Shown: in pieces, positions 1 to 10,995 of the stretch
Position numbering within the stretch: position 1 is the stretch's first letter
How the letters are laid out: each line of letters starts with the position of its first letter
Origin: Chenopodium formosanum
Lineage: Eukaryota > Streptophyta > Magnoliopsida > Caryophyllales > Amaranthaceae
NCBI GenBank assembly: GCA_024500155.1
Contig: CM044868.1
Coordinates: forward strand, 36,009,665-36,073,664
DNA length: 64,000 nucleotides
Direction of reading: 5' to 3'
Notes under the pieces: generated by a model
What the model saw: only the letters and a program-made list of their open reading frames with translations
What the model was told of the DNA's origin: nothing
Database searches by the model: none
Made by a program: the position numbers and the translations under genes

Positions 1-2644
1 GCGAAAAAGCAAAAAAATTTCGTCATTTTTGTGGAGAGTACCAACTTTATCCCAAAAAAGAAAGACGCAAAAAATAATCGAAGTGTTTGATGGTGCATGT
101 TGAATGAGCTTAGCCAAGTATATGTGTTTGATGTTGTCTCTCAAGGTGCAAAGGTTAATTCATCCTAGGCTATCCTAGTTGACTCAATAATGAAAGTATG
201 TAGGTAACTTAGGCACGGAGGCTAAGCACTTCATACTTCGTGATGCAATAACGATTACAAGTGATGAGTTATTTTGATATGACAAGGCATGCTTCAACGT
301 CGTGTTAAGATTTCATGACAAAGGGTTCCTAAGGGAAGTATATTGAGTCATGTATCTGTGATGTGTGTGATAGTGACACTAAAATTAGGCCGCAAAGGCT
401 AAGTGTGTGGGAAAATATTATTTCAAGAAGAGTCAAATGATGGTGACTCTTAGGCTAGGTAAGCTAATGATGTAGGGATCAAACCCCCAAGTCTAGCTCT
501 AAATGAATAGGGATGAGCACTGGAGATCCTTTGATATGATAAATTATGCATTTTTTATTACGGTCGCACCTCGATGTGAGGTTGCCTACGTATCTGTTAG
601 GAATCAGGCCGAACATAGCTCTAGCCGAACATTGCACAAGTGTGTATACCTAAAAAGGTATTTTGAAGGGTTGTAACGTGGTTAGGCTAAAGGTTTAAGA
701 AGAAAGGGATAAAGGATCAAGACCCTAGATAAGCCCCCAAGGTGTGAAATCCTTGCTTTTGAAACTTTATATTTTTATGCTTGAGGCTTTTAACTCTTTT
801 TTAGCTCTCTTTTCTTTTTTTCTTTTTTTCTTTTTTTCTTTTTTTATTTTTGCTCTCTTTTTTTTTTTTTTTGCTTTTGCAATTTTTTTTTATTTATAAA
901 CTTTTTGATAAGTCTGGGCAATCCCGATCATGTGGTCTATCACTCACTTGACATTCATGTTTCTCAGGCACGGTACCGAGCACTCGATAAGAGACGTAAT
1001 CTGAGACGTGTTCATATCAAAGACATTGGAACACTTGCCCTTTTGTACACTTTTATTTAATTTTTATTGCTTTTTTATTTTTTGAAATCACTCAAGCTTT
1101 TGAAGTTGCATAAGTGACACACCATCCCATCCCAAGGTTAGGTAGATGTAGGTTGAAGAAAGAAAAGTATATCGTTAGACGAGGCTCAAAGTGGTTTATC
1201 AAGAAAAGATTGTATATTTGAAGGGTGAAAGATAATATGATATGGCTACAAGGGGTGCCTCAAATCATTGGTATACCTTGTGCTTAGTTCGACAATGATT
1301 TTTTTTTTTTTGGGGCAATACAATGATCATATGTAAGGAAATAAATGCTCATTTTATTTAAAAAGTGAAGGGTAAAAATAAAACTCTAAGAAATAAATTC
1401 AAGGAGGATGAAGGGTGCCTATGCTACACTTATTGGGGAAAGGGTTTGAAAAAAAAAATAAAGAAGATGAAGAAAGCATGAAATCTTGGTGAGAAGCTTG
1501 CCTTGTGCATTTGTTTCATCATTACTCTCAATTTTTTTGTTTGTCAATCACATGACTCAAACTCGATTCAACATGCATGGATGGAAGAAGGTAGGAAGAA
1601 TGAAGGTTGTGATATGGAGAAATCATGTACAGAATGGAAAGATGATGTAGATGGAGAGATATGAAAAAATTAGGAATAGAATGTACCCCCAACTCAAATG
1701 ACGGAAAAAACCGACTCATGCATGAACCTAAGACATGGTCATGGTGACATATACACAAAGTGTGTGCTACGACTAGTGAGTGTAGGTGACATGTTAAGAC
1801 TTGTTTCATGACCATTTGGCTAGACTATGTGACTAGACTCAACCAAAGACTAAGTTAAGACTTCATGTATATGCATTAAACTGGACAGGCTGTGATATTT
1901 TAGTCATTACTTTTGATCTTTGACTCTGATTGGGACGAAACCAACGCAAAATTAAAGATGAAACTCGGGGCTACAGGTCCATAGGTTGTACGACTTGTAA
2001 ATTTTTTCTAGAACTCTTGATATGATCAAAACAAGTTGATGCTTGTGCAGTATACGGGAATAAAAATCCGGGTTGACTCAAAAGAACCATGACTCGTTTT
2101 TAGACATATTATTAGCTTAAATTAATAAATCAATTAATTAAGCAAAGTCCTTTAGTCATTGGTTAGTTTATTAAGGATTATTTACAAACACAAGTCAAAC
2201 CAAACGGTTAGTTTACTCACATAATAAGTATGCACAAGTAGTCAAGTAGTCACAATATGATGCAATGAGTTTGCAACATAACCATGGCTCTAGTTCTCTA
2301 AAGTTCGGGATATGGGTTAGTCAAAGAGGGTCCATGGTTATGATTCCGGATGCACCGTGCGGAAGCCTTACCTTTGGAAGGGTTGGCGCGTGTGGATGGG
2401 ACCCCGCGAGTTAAACTCGCTTCCTGGTTTGGTGAATTCAACATTCTCGGATGTACCCTTTGTTGCTCAGAGCGTTCAATCAGGTAGATGGAGCATGAAT
2501 TCCCAGAGGGTTATGTCCATATGTAGAACACATATGGGTTTCAGAAAAGTGAGAAAAACTCAATCAGGAAGTAGAATCGAGCCAACAGTGCTAGAACTGG
2601 TCGGAATTAGAGCTCATATTTCTGGCTCGGTATTGGAATAACGC

Positions 2645-2760
2645 AGCGCTAGCCAACAGGGACTGTCACCGCGATATAGCCCTGTCGCCTAGCGACAGAA
2701 TTGTCACTCGGCGACCGAGCCATATCTTCGACGACACGCTCTGTTTTCTAGGCACCAGTT
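2645..2760. repeat. Palindrome-rich GC block in the leader (gcgac/gtcgc type)
   Basis: A locally GC-rich stretch inside AT-rich DNA with alternating agcgcta, gtcgcc, gcgaca and cggcgaccg motifs. It sits at the same leader position as the GGCGCC block at 40,009-40,102 of the 19-kb element, so it looks like a diverged version of that block. Confidence 0.5.
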
Positions 2761-3038
2761 CCTACATGCCTTAGCAGCTATCTATGTTCGTAAAAATTTC
2801 CGGTTTTTTGCAGCATTATTTCGATTCTAGTTGTGAAAGATATTCCTAAAATTTCCTACGTGTAAAAAATCCTATGTTTTGACTCATTACGAATGGTCTT
2901 TCCAATGAGATCTTTTTTATGCATATGACAATAATGTTAATCAAAATTACACACATGAAATACTTAGAACTTTTCGAATCTCATCCACTCATTCTAAATC
3001 ATTGCCGAAATAAATTTCAAGAATTAAAATAGAAATCC

Positions 3039-3056
3039 TCCTCGGTGGAGTCGCCA
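3039..3056 (-). other. Primer binding site, tRNA-Arg type, slightly degenerate
   Basis: On the minus strand the sequence is TGGCGACTCCACCGAGGA, starting a few bases downstream of the LTR end. The intact form TGGCGACTCCACTGGGGA occurs at 48,640. It is complementary to the 3' end of a plant tRNA-Arg (acceptor sequence ending GGAGTCGCCA), the usual primer of Ogre/Tat-type elements. Confidence 0.7.
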
Positions 3057-3602
3057 AAAAAGTGTAGGGAATATTTCAAGCATTACCCCAAACTTGAACC
3101 CCACTATGATCATACACTTAAGTATGGTGGTGTCCAAAGGGAAGGAAGCTAGAGCAAAAGAGTCGCCAACAAGTTTTAGGAACTTGTAAACCGTTCACAA
3201 GGTGAAGGTTACATCCCTTAACGATCCAAGAGATCGTTAACTCCAATAGGTTTGCAACCAAGACTGGAAGTTCGGGGATGAAGGTACAAATCCAACCTAA
3301 AAGAGATTGAACCTGCCCTAATAATAGATCTTTACTTTATTCTTCTCGTATTCATGTGCGCTTTCTGACTAACATGCAATCATTAGGTTAACCCTAAACC
3401 TGTTTATCTATGTTGGTTGAATATTAATGCACAAATAAAACTATTATTGGCGATACCTTGAATTATAATCAAATTAACCCTAAACAAGATTATTAATTAT
3501 CTTAATAAGCATGATTACAAGTACCAATTCCCTTTAAACATGCATAAAAGGTGTGATCAAGCAATAACAATAAATATACATCAAGCAACATAGTAATCAT
3601 CA

Positions 3603-3603
3603 C

Positions 3604-3662
<59 letters not shown>
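3603..3662. repeat. (AAT)n microsatellite
   Basis: About twenty uninterrupted ATA/AAT triplets, followed by degenerate 'atgataatgataat'. The related LTRs at 23.9 kb and 40.9 kb have only imperfect ATA/ATC-rich sequence here, so the tract expanded in this copy. Confidence 0.95.
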
Positions 3663-3675
<13 letters not shown>

Positions 3676-4318
3676 ACTAATCATCATAATAATACCATTA
3701 TTAAAGCTTAATAATAGCAAGATCCTAGGCATGATACTAACAAGATTAATAACAAACCCTAGCATGTCACTAACCAATAAAAATAAAAGCTTTAGCCCTA
3801 ACATGATACTAAAATGCTATTAGAAAAGAAAATAAGAAGCATCATAGAAATAATAATTGATATTAGGAACTTAATGTTGTCACCCTAAACATCATACTAA
3901 GAAAAGCATCCTAACATAATACTAGAAAAAATATCCTAACATGATACTAGGAATCAAAATAACAATCTAAACATGATTTCTATATCAAAATATCAATAAA
4001 ACAATTAAAGCACTTACTTGGATGTCTCGTATCTCTTTCTAATAACAAAATACACACGTTAGTAACTTCAAGGAAAATATAAAATAAAAACAATTAAATT
4101 AAATAATTGAAATAGGGATCTGAGACTAAACCCTCAGAAATATCAAACCTTTCACGTCTAGGGCGAAGGCAACTTCGAACTTGGCTAGGTGTGTCTAGTG
4201 CTAATGTATGAGGAATTGTATTTGTAAAAGAGTTGGCTTAGAAAGAGAGAGAAAATCAAGAAATTCTTGATGAGAGTTGATTAGAGTTTACGATTTGAAA
4301 AAGGGTAGATATGACCTC

Positions 4319-4326
4319 TATTTATA
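4319..4326 (-). promoter_or_regulatory. LTR promoter TATA box (TATAAATA)
   Basis: On the minus strand the sequence is CTCTATAAATAGAGG. Upstream (4,340-4,425) are several GAATTCGAATTC-type palindromic motifs, where the 19-kb element has GGCGCC palindromes. Position and motif fit the transcription start of the element. This is inferred. Confidence 0.6.
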
Positions 4327-5712
4327 GAGAAAAAAGAGGGTCGAAGAATAAGAAAAGAATTCGAATTCGAATAGAAATAGAATAAGAAAAGAATCTGAAT
4401 TCGAATCGAAATAGAATTCGATTGACAGCAATTTTTGCAGATTTGTTTTATCATATCTTTTAATCCAGAAGTCCAAACAAGGCATATAATATGTCTTTGG
4501 AAAGCCCTTAAAGTCTACTTTCAACCCAATTGGAATCAGATTAAAATATTATATAGATAAAAAGATATGGCGGAAATAGTAGGACGGTGTCAGATTTGGA
4601 TAGAGTTTCGTATCTCATTCATATCTTTTTCGTTATAGCTCGGTATTAATATTATAATATATCACTAGAAAGATAATTTCAAGATCTATGCATCCAGAAT
4701 CACTTGCGTGGACCTGGTCCACAAGAATAATATTGTGGACCCGAGATTTATACACATGCAACAGACATTATATTGAACATATTGTCCCTTATTTTTAACA
4801 TAGTAACCTTATTCTTAACATAATAACCTTTATAAAACTTGTATAACGTTTAATATTATTGTGAACTTGAATACAACGTTATGACCCTAAATTTGACATA
4901 GTGACCTTTATTATTCATATTGACTGGTATATAGAATATTTCATTAAAAAAATTAACCTCTTATAGCCTATATATTACCAAAATGACTTTTATTTCAACA
5001 TAGTAACCTTTTTTTTATTATAGTGACCTTTTTTTTTAATAAAACAACCATAATTTCTCTAATATTAGTGGTCTAGAATAAATTAGTGTGAACTTGGTTC
5101 ATTTAAGAATTTTTGCTATCTATCCATATAATATTTGGATAAAAATTATGAGGCACAAAAATAATACCTGGCTGTCTTTGAAGATCTTTAAATTTGAATA
5201 GAATTAGGATTAGGAAAAAGGAAAGTTTTTATTTAACTCAAATTCTTTAATCTTATCTTTTCAAAAAGGATAAGTAAGATCTTTTAGAAACTTATAGAAG
5301 ATTCTAATTAATCCTAATTAGTTTAGGAATAGGATTAGACCTTTGGACCTTCCACATGATCATTGATTCGTAGGTAAAAGCCGGTTTGGGCCCAATTTAG
5401 TATTTTGGCCTAACTTCGTCATTAATCATCGGAATTGGGCTTATAATATATCGTTGGAAAAATATTTTCGAGCCCTATCCAACTAAACTATTATTGGACC
5501 CTTAACATGGACCAAACTAAACTGGAATGCATGTTTTTCATAAATAGGGTAAGAAAAAAAATATTTTCAAAAACAGAAAGAAGAGATATTTTAATAAAAA
5601 CATCTTCATCACTAGACTTTTCACACTTCCACCTCGTTCGATAATCAAATGACATGAAAGGTATTCATCACCGGGTTTGGTTTTGGTGGGGAGACACTTT
5701 TGGGTGTCTACA

Positions 5713-7345
5713 CTTGGTTGAATCTAGGATAGGTGTATGCTAAGGTAGCATGTTCTAGAACTAGGAGGATCATGAAACCGGATTCTACTTATTTGTGGCA
5801 TGTTGTTAGTCGCTTCCTATGGTCAATTTGACACTTATACTGAGTTTTTGCTACATTCATGTGAGGTTCATCATTTTTCAAGCCTTCTACATATCTTGCA
5901 TGAGTGGCATGGATCCTTGACTATTGCGGACCTAATCTTGAATATTGACTCATAATTCTCAAACATGAGACCGAACCATCTAAGGAGGACAAAGGCATCT
6001 TTTCGGGGTGGTAATTTTTCTTTTTCTAGGTTTAATTTTCTTCTTTTAGTTCTTTGGGTTTACATTTGCCTTCTTGCTAACCATTTGAGCCTTTTCCCTT
6101 CTTTTCAAGCCACATATTTAGAATTTTGAGCCTTTTATTTCTTTTTGTTCCATTTTTGGTTTTTGTGAAGCAAATTGTCATGTTTTTGGAGTTTGTGGTT
6201 TATAAGTATGGACATTGGTTCCTTTTGTAAACAAGCTTATGTTTTGTGAATAATTCGTGAATAATGGCAAATGATTGATGGAAAAAGCCATCCTAAGTGT
6301 AAAAAGGGAAGGGCTTAATAAATGTAAAATTGTAAAAGTTGTCCTAAGTTAAAGAGGCATGACATTTGCTTTGAATATTTTGAATATAAACAATGAAAAA
6401 AAACGTTGAAAATGAGAAAATTCAAAAATATTTTGATGTGATTATTTTCCCCTTTTCAAGCATTGAGGACAATGCTTCCTTTAAGCTTGGGGGAGAAGCG
6501 TTTACGCTTTTTGTAAATATGATTGTGGTTATGGCTTTGAATAAGCTTGGGGGGGTTAGTTTTTTTTGTTTGGTGACTACTTGATTGTGATTCCAAGAAA
6601 GGGCCCGTTCTTTGCTTCACTACTAGGGATACCACCAAATTTTAAAATTTTAGCCTACCCCTAACCCTTTTTTCCCTTACGTTACAACCATTGGGAAAGA
6701 CCTTTTGACCTAGAGGTTGAGTCAAATTTCGAGGGAGGGCATTATGAGTTAAAGCCTAAAGAGAGGGGATGTATAGTCAAGACGTCGTGTAGCCCAAAAG
6801 TATTTCTTTTCCGGATCCTTTGTGGAGCTATTAAGATGCTCATTAGAGAGAGATTTGAGATTATAAGAAGAACGCAGTAAGATCGAACGGGATGAAGGTG
6901 AATTGTGATAACTAGTTCTCTATGCTTAACATACTCTATGATTCAATCCACCTCGGATATCTTAAAATGTGCATACCCCTATTTTCTTAAGAAAGATGTT
7001 TATTCATTTGAAATTTGGTCATTTTGTAAAGTCCAATTCATAAAGGTTTCAATTTTGTTTTTCTTTCTTTTACTTTCTTTTTTGTGGTTTGCCTCATGTA
7101 TGTTGGTTGAGAGTTATAGTTTAAGCTCTTAGGAAACCTTTACGAGACCTCACTCGTCCTCATAGGCATCTTTGGGGTTTAAAGGGCTTGTTGTAGCTAA
7201 AAACAACTGTGATTTCTACGTTAGTGAGTCTTAGTTTATATTCCCATCTTATGTATTTCTTTTTCTTTTTGAATAAGTATTTCATCCTTATTCTTTCTTT
7301 CTTTGTTTTGCTCGAGGACAAGTAAAAGTTTGGCTTGGGGGAATT
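5713..7345 (+). mobile_element. 3' internal fragment of an Athila-like retrotransposon
   Basis: Non-coding sequence that ends in a polypurine tract (GGCTTGGGGGAA at 7,332-7,343) directly before a TGATGAGTG LTR. Its left end is cut by the Tat-like LTR. The order of short conserved blocks (…gtgtggatccttg…, gagaccgaacc, tttttgtgaagca, gacctagag, aagatgtcgtgtagcc) matches 57,480-58,400 of the right-hand Athila-like element. Two further PPT-like GCTTGGGGG tracts occur at about 6,486 and 6,544, the first preceded by the hairpin GCATTGAGGACAATGC. No convincing coding sequence is present. Confidence 0.65.
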
Positions 7346-8928
7346 TGATGAGTGTCATTTATGGCACTCATTTGGTTCTTTTTAGGATGAATTTCATGTT
7401 ATTACATAGCTATTTTACTTAGCTTTTCCTTAATTTTACTCTTTATTTCTTTTAGTTTGCATTTTCTTAGTTGGATTTCTTTCTTTATGCATTTCTTGTT
7501 TTATTTTGTTATTTTCTCTTTTATTTGCTTGTTTTCCTTTAATTTTCAGGTTAAGGTCGTTATCCAAGTTTCCCGAGGCCTCTTCCCAAGTTTGGAATTG
7601 ATTAGGATGTCTAATGTTCTTCATTTGAAGCTCAAGCATGGAGAAGTGCAAGTTCCTAAAGTCCTTAAGCTGTGCATTCAAGCCGTGGGGGCATGATTTC
7701 TAGTGTTGAACCCACAAACATGGACTTTAGAAACGGCAAGGTCTCGTGTTTATCAAGAGCATTAAGTGGAACGCACGAGGACCATTGTCATGATAGGGAG
7801 TTAAGATGGTTGCCCTGTTCCTAGGCACAGGCGCGCGCAGCTATGGCGCGGGCGCGCCTGTCTGGGTCTCGTTCCGTACCCAGATTTGCGCGACCGCACT
7901 CTCCCTTATAGTTGGCCGCGCCTGTATGGGTTTATTTGGGGGTGATCTTACTAACTTCTCTTAGCTAGTTTTACTATATATAGATTTTCTATCTATTTTT
8001 AGAGTTGAATTTTTCAGAAATTAGAATACAATTAGGTTAGATTTTTAGAGAGAGAAACTCTAGTTTGTAGAGAGATAAGTTCTTGATTGATGATTGAAGA
8101 TTGATGATGCCAAGTGTTTTCTCCATTGAATTGAAGCAAGTTTGTAAGGATTTCTTACTTTAATGCAATCTTAGTTTTGATCTCAATTTCTTTGTTAATT
8201 GTTCAAGTTGATTGATTTTTGAATTGGTTTATTCTTGATTAATATGATGATGATGAATTTGTTGTTTAGTTTAGTTTTGATAATGATTTCCATGAATAGT
8301 GAGTAGTTTTTTTGCTAGGAAAATGGTGAAGCATATATGAGTAATTGATTTAGCTAATTGGGGGAAATTGATGGATTTGATGTTGTGATTAAATTGGTTG
8401 ATTGATTATGTGCATGTGTGTGTTTAATTTAGCAGTGATCAACCTAATTTCTCACACTAGATTGCATTGTAGGTTCACATTGATACGAAAAATTGATTTG
8501 TGGCTTACATTTGTCGATTGAGTAGGTTTGCAAGTTTCCTAGCTAGAGTTTCTCGTAGTTGGCGCTAGTTTGACCTCTAGGAGATTAGCCTACCATACTC
8601 TCTTGATTGCTTAATTGATTTTCTCTCACAACACTCGACTTAGTCATTTCCAATCCCAATTAGTTTAATCAATTACAAGTCTATGTTGATCCATACCCCA
8701 CTGCTTGATAAATTTGATTTCATTTTAATTGTTTGATTGGTAGAATAGACACACCTCACTTCATTGCTTCGAAATAGCTTAGCTTTCACATTTGTATTCA
8801 CCTCCCATTCCTAGTTGTTAGACCCTCGACTTACTCTATGCTTTTTATAGGGGTGTGTTGAGAGATTACAACTTTTGTTTTGACCAAGGGTAGATTAGTT
8901 TTCAACGACCTAGTCTCGCCTTAGATCA
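7346..8928 (+). mobile_element. 3' LTR of an Athila-like element (1.58 kb)
   Basis: It starts TGATGAGTGTCATTTATGGC right after the polypurine tract. It ends ...CCTTAGATCA, which aligns with the end of the LTR at 53,595-55,072 (...CCCTTGTCA). A GC-rich palindromic stretch (gcgcgcgc, ggcgcgggcgcgcc) at about 7,829-7,920 lies upstream of a TATATATA box at 7,975-7,982. Both are typical LTR promoter positions. The right end is set by comparison and may be off by a few bases. Confidence 0.7.
7829..7925. repeat. GC-rich palindromic block upstream of the LTR TATA box
   Basis: Contains GGCGCGCGCAGC, GGCGCGGGCGCGCC and GGCCGCGCC within about 100 bases of otherwise AT-rich LTR. The TATATATA box follows about 50 bases downstream. 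It resembles in design, but not in exact motif, the GGCGCC blocks of the 19-kb Tat-like element. Confidence 0.6.
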
Positions 8929-8930
8929 AA

Positions 8931-9140
8931 AACCACCTCAACCCACCGCCGCTTACCTGAAATTACCTCAACCCACCACTGCTCACCCGAAACCACCTCA
9001 ACCACCACCACTGCCAACCTAAACTACCTTTACCCACCACCACTGCCCACCCTAACCACTTAAACCCACCGCCGCTCACCTGAAACCACCTTAACCCACT
9101 GCCGCTCACCCGACACTACCTCAACCCACCACCATCGCCC
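8931..9140. repeat. Minisatellite, about 30-bp unit, seven imperfect copies
   Basis: The unit reads approximately aaaccacctcaacccaccgc followed by cgctcacccg. Seven successive variants are seen, lying inside the CACTA fragment. It is C-rich and A-rich with almost no G on the plus strand. Confidence 0.85.
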
Positions 9141-9924
9141 AAAAATAATAAGAAATTCAGTAAATTAACCACAAAATCTAAAACAAAATTATTATACAAT
9201 AATTATGCCTACAAAATAAAGAAAATTATTCACAAATCAGAATTAAAACAAAAAATATAGATCTTTCAAAAATTATAAACTAAAATTACAATAAAACAAT
9301 TATAGAAAATACAGAAAAGGCACAAATCAGAAATAAAACAATAATATAGATCTTCAAAAATTTATAAACTAAAATTACTATAAAACAATTATATATAACC
9401 TAAATTAAATATCAGATCCAGAAAACCTTGACTTCTCTTAGGCTCGTTCTTGTGACGGTGGAGGTCATTACGATGGCTCGAGTGTGTGGTCGTGACGGTG
9501 GATCGAGTGTGTATGGTAAAGAACAGCGTGGAGGAGAGAGAAAGCGTCGGCATCAACACCACAACCGAAGCTTCCGATTTGAGCAAAGCTTGAATGAGCA
9601 ACCATTTTCCGGCTTCTTATTCTTCAATTCTCAAGTGCTTTGTTTAATTTTCGACAATGAAATTTAAAGAATTAGGAGATGAGAGTGAAAGAGACTGAAG
9701 CAGAGAGAGGAAGGGCGTTTGAAGGAAAAGAAGGATAGAGAGAAGATAAGGAAAATGGAGAAAGAGGGGCGTGAGAAGACAGAGAGAAAAAAAAGAGGAA
9801 GAGCAACTGTGTAAATAAAAAATAAAAAAAAATAAAAAAAATAAAACTAGGGTTAGTGTGAGTTGGAAGCTTGAACCCCTTTTAAACCCTATTTTAAAAA
9901 ATAATAAAATAAACAATTACGACT

Positions 9925-10215
9925 GCTAAAAACGGTCGCAATTTTTCTAAATAGCGACTGTTTAACAAACGGTCGCAAGCTAAGACCGTTTTTGGCGGTC
10001 GCATTTATTATAATTTTATTTTGATTTATTTTTCACCTGATTTTTAAAAAATAAATTATTCAAATACCATTGCGACGGTTTAATAGGTAAAAAACGGTTG
10101 CAAACTTGCGACCGCCTTAAAAACGGTCACAAAATTACGCCTGCCTTTAAAACGATCTTTTATTTCTAATTTTGCGACCGTTTTAATGACGGTTGTAAAA
10201 AATCGGTCGTAATTT
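9925..10215. repeat. CACTA subterminal repeats (acggtcgca motif)
   Basis: Multiple copies of AACGGTCGCAA, GCGACCG and GACGGTTG in both orientations, clustered next to the terminal CACTA repeat. Such arrays are the usual transposase-binding region of CACTA elements. Confidence 0.7.
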
Positions 10216-10325
10216 GACCGAATTCTAGTAGTGAGTGCATCCATGTTAATTACAGCTTACACAATTAAAGTAGTAACCTAACCATCACAAAGTATAAAAC
10301 ACCCTGCACACCATTTACTTAAGCA

Positions 10326-10750
10326 TCATAAACACTCCCAGGCCAAAACTCCAACAAATACACTAATAACAACAACAAGCCAAAGTACAAAGTGCTGATT
10401 CATGCCTCCTCTGCCTTTAACATCTCTTCTCATCCTCTTTCTATCAGAGTTGAGAGCCTTGCATTTCATCTTCAAATTATCAACCTCATTCAACAAATAC
10501 CTTATTTGACCACTAAGGTCTTTAACTTCCCTTTTGTAGTCACTTACTTCACCCTTTAATAACTTATTATCTAACAACAGGTTGTTAATAACCTATGTTT
10601 GCCATGTTGTCCCATCAGGTTAATCAACCCATTCAAATGCCTTACACCCCCTACTTTTAGTCATAGGCCGGATAAAAAAACTTGCACGTCATGAATTTTC
10701 TCCCAGGATTCTCCTTTGTCCAACTAGTCAGCTTTGCAAATAGAACACCA
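10326..10750 (-). pseudogene. GRF-type zinc finger protein, decayed
   Basis: On the minus strand, 10,744-10,660 encodes LTSWTKENPGRKFMTC, matching the GRF zinc-finger core (TSWT-x-NPGR-x-F-x-x-C). After a frame change, GCKAFEWVD follows at about 10,640, the second half of the finger. The downstream part (10,577-10,326) encodes a heptad-rich coiled coil (about 50 residues) and a C-terminal hydrophobic segment (LVVVISVFVGVLAW), the usual layout of plant GRF proteins. Two stop codons and a frameshift lie between the two parts, and the first Cys pair of the finger is incomplete (CQR instead of CxC). GRF genes of this type are often spread by transposons. It lies about 90 bp from the CACTA end but outside it. 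Confidence 0.65.
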
Positions 10751-10951
10751 CGTTGACACTTCTTCTCTTTTGAAGGAGATGAGCTTATGAAGTACATGAC
10801 ATGCAGTAATATGGAATGCACAATTAAAACACAAACCCTGTATTCTAGTCCAATTGAAAAGCAAAACAAATCGAATTAAAGATTGAGACCCGAAATTGAA
10901 AAACCCCCCAATTCAAGTTTAAATTTTAAAATTTGGCATATTACAAGGATA

Positions 10952-10952
<1 letters not shown>

Positions 10953-10994
<42 letters not shown>
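10953..10994. repeat. Poly(A) tract, 42 bases
   Basis: An uninterrupted run of A. It could be a retroposed tail or slippage; there is no clear LINE or SINE body beside it. Confidence 0.9.

Positions 10995-10995
<1 letters not shown>

Larger units (their letters stand above)
1..3062 (-). mobile_element. Leader region of a minus-strand Tat-like LTR retrotransposon (left edge cut)
   Basis: This stretch lies directly downstream, on the minus strand, of a 5' LTR and its primer binding site, so it should be the untranslated leader before gag. No gag or pol reading frame is visible in it. The part at about 1,680-3,062 matches, in the same orientation, the leader of the 19-kb element (about 39,020-40,384), including a conserved 'gtttcagaaaagtgagaaaaa' type segment. 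The part at about 1-1,030 matches the reverse complement of 50,620-52,200. It contains T-rich microsatellite sequence at 800-900 and scattered 'ggctaagc' repeats. The element continues beyond base 1. Confidence 0.7.
3063..5712 (-). mobile_element. LTR of left Tat-like element (2.65 kb)
   Basis: Bounded on the plus strand by TGTAGGGAAT... and ...GGTGTCTACA, the same terminal sequences as the LTRs of the 19-kb element. It is longer (about 2,650 versus about 2,000 bp). The outer parts are shared with those LTRs (roughly the first 1.1 kb and last 0.4 kb), while the middle differs. A minus-strand TATA box lies at 4,319-4,326. The PBS to its left shows that this is the 5' LTR of an element reading leftwards. 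It contains an AAT microsatellite. Confidence 0.85.
8929..10233 (+). mobile_element. Right end of a CACTA transposon
   Basis: The segment ends ...CGAATTCTAGTAGTG, the reverse complement of a CACTA terminal inverted repeat (CACTACTAGAATTCGG). The last 300 bases carry many short direct and inverted copies of a gcgaccgt/acggtcgca motif, as expected for CACTA subterminal repeats. No left end is visible and the left side abuts the Athila LTR. The simplest reading is that Athila inserted into this CACTA element and the other half lies left of the window. No transposase is seen here. Confidence 0.65.

Noticed and set aside
1528..1815. 95-codon minus-strand frame in the left leader
   Set aside because: His/Leu/Ser-rich, no motif, and not conserved in the related leader at 39.0-39.2 kb.
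3502..3804. Minus-strand frame with a long isoleucine run
   Set aside because: Produced by the (AAT)n microsatellite inside the LTR; not a gene.
6618..6633. CACTACTAGGGATACC as a possible left end of the CACTA element ending at 10,233
   Set aside because: Only the first nine bases match the TIR, and the same place in the right-hand Athila element (58,110) has a homologous sequence without CACTA, so it is Athila sequence.
8931..9140. CRISPR-like array (regular repeats)
   Set aside because: The units are contiguous and diverged, with no unique spacers; it is a plant minisatellite.
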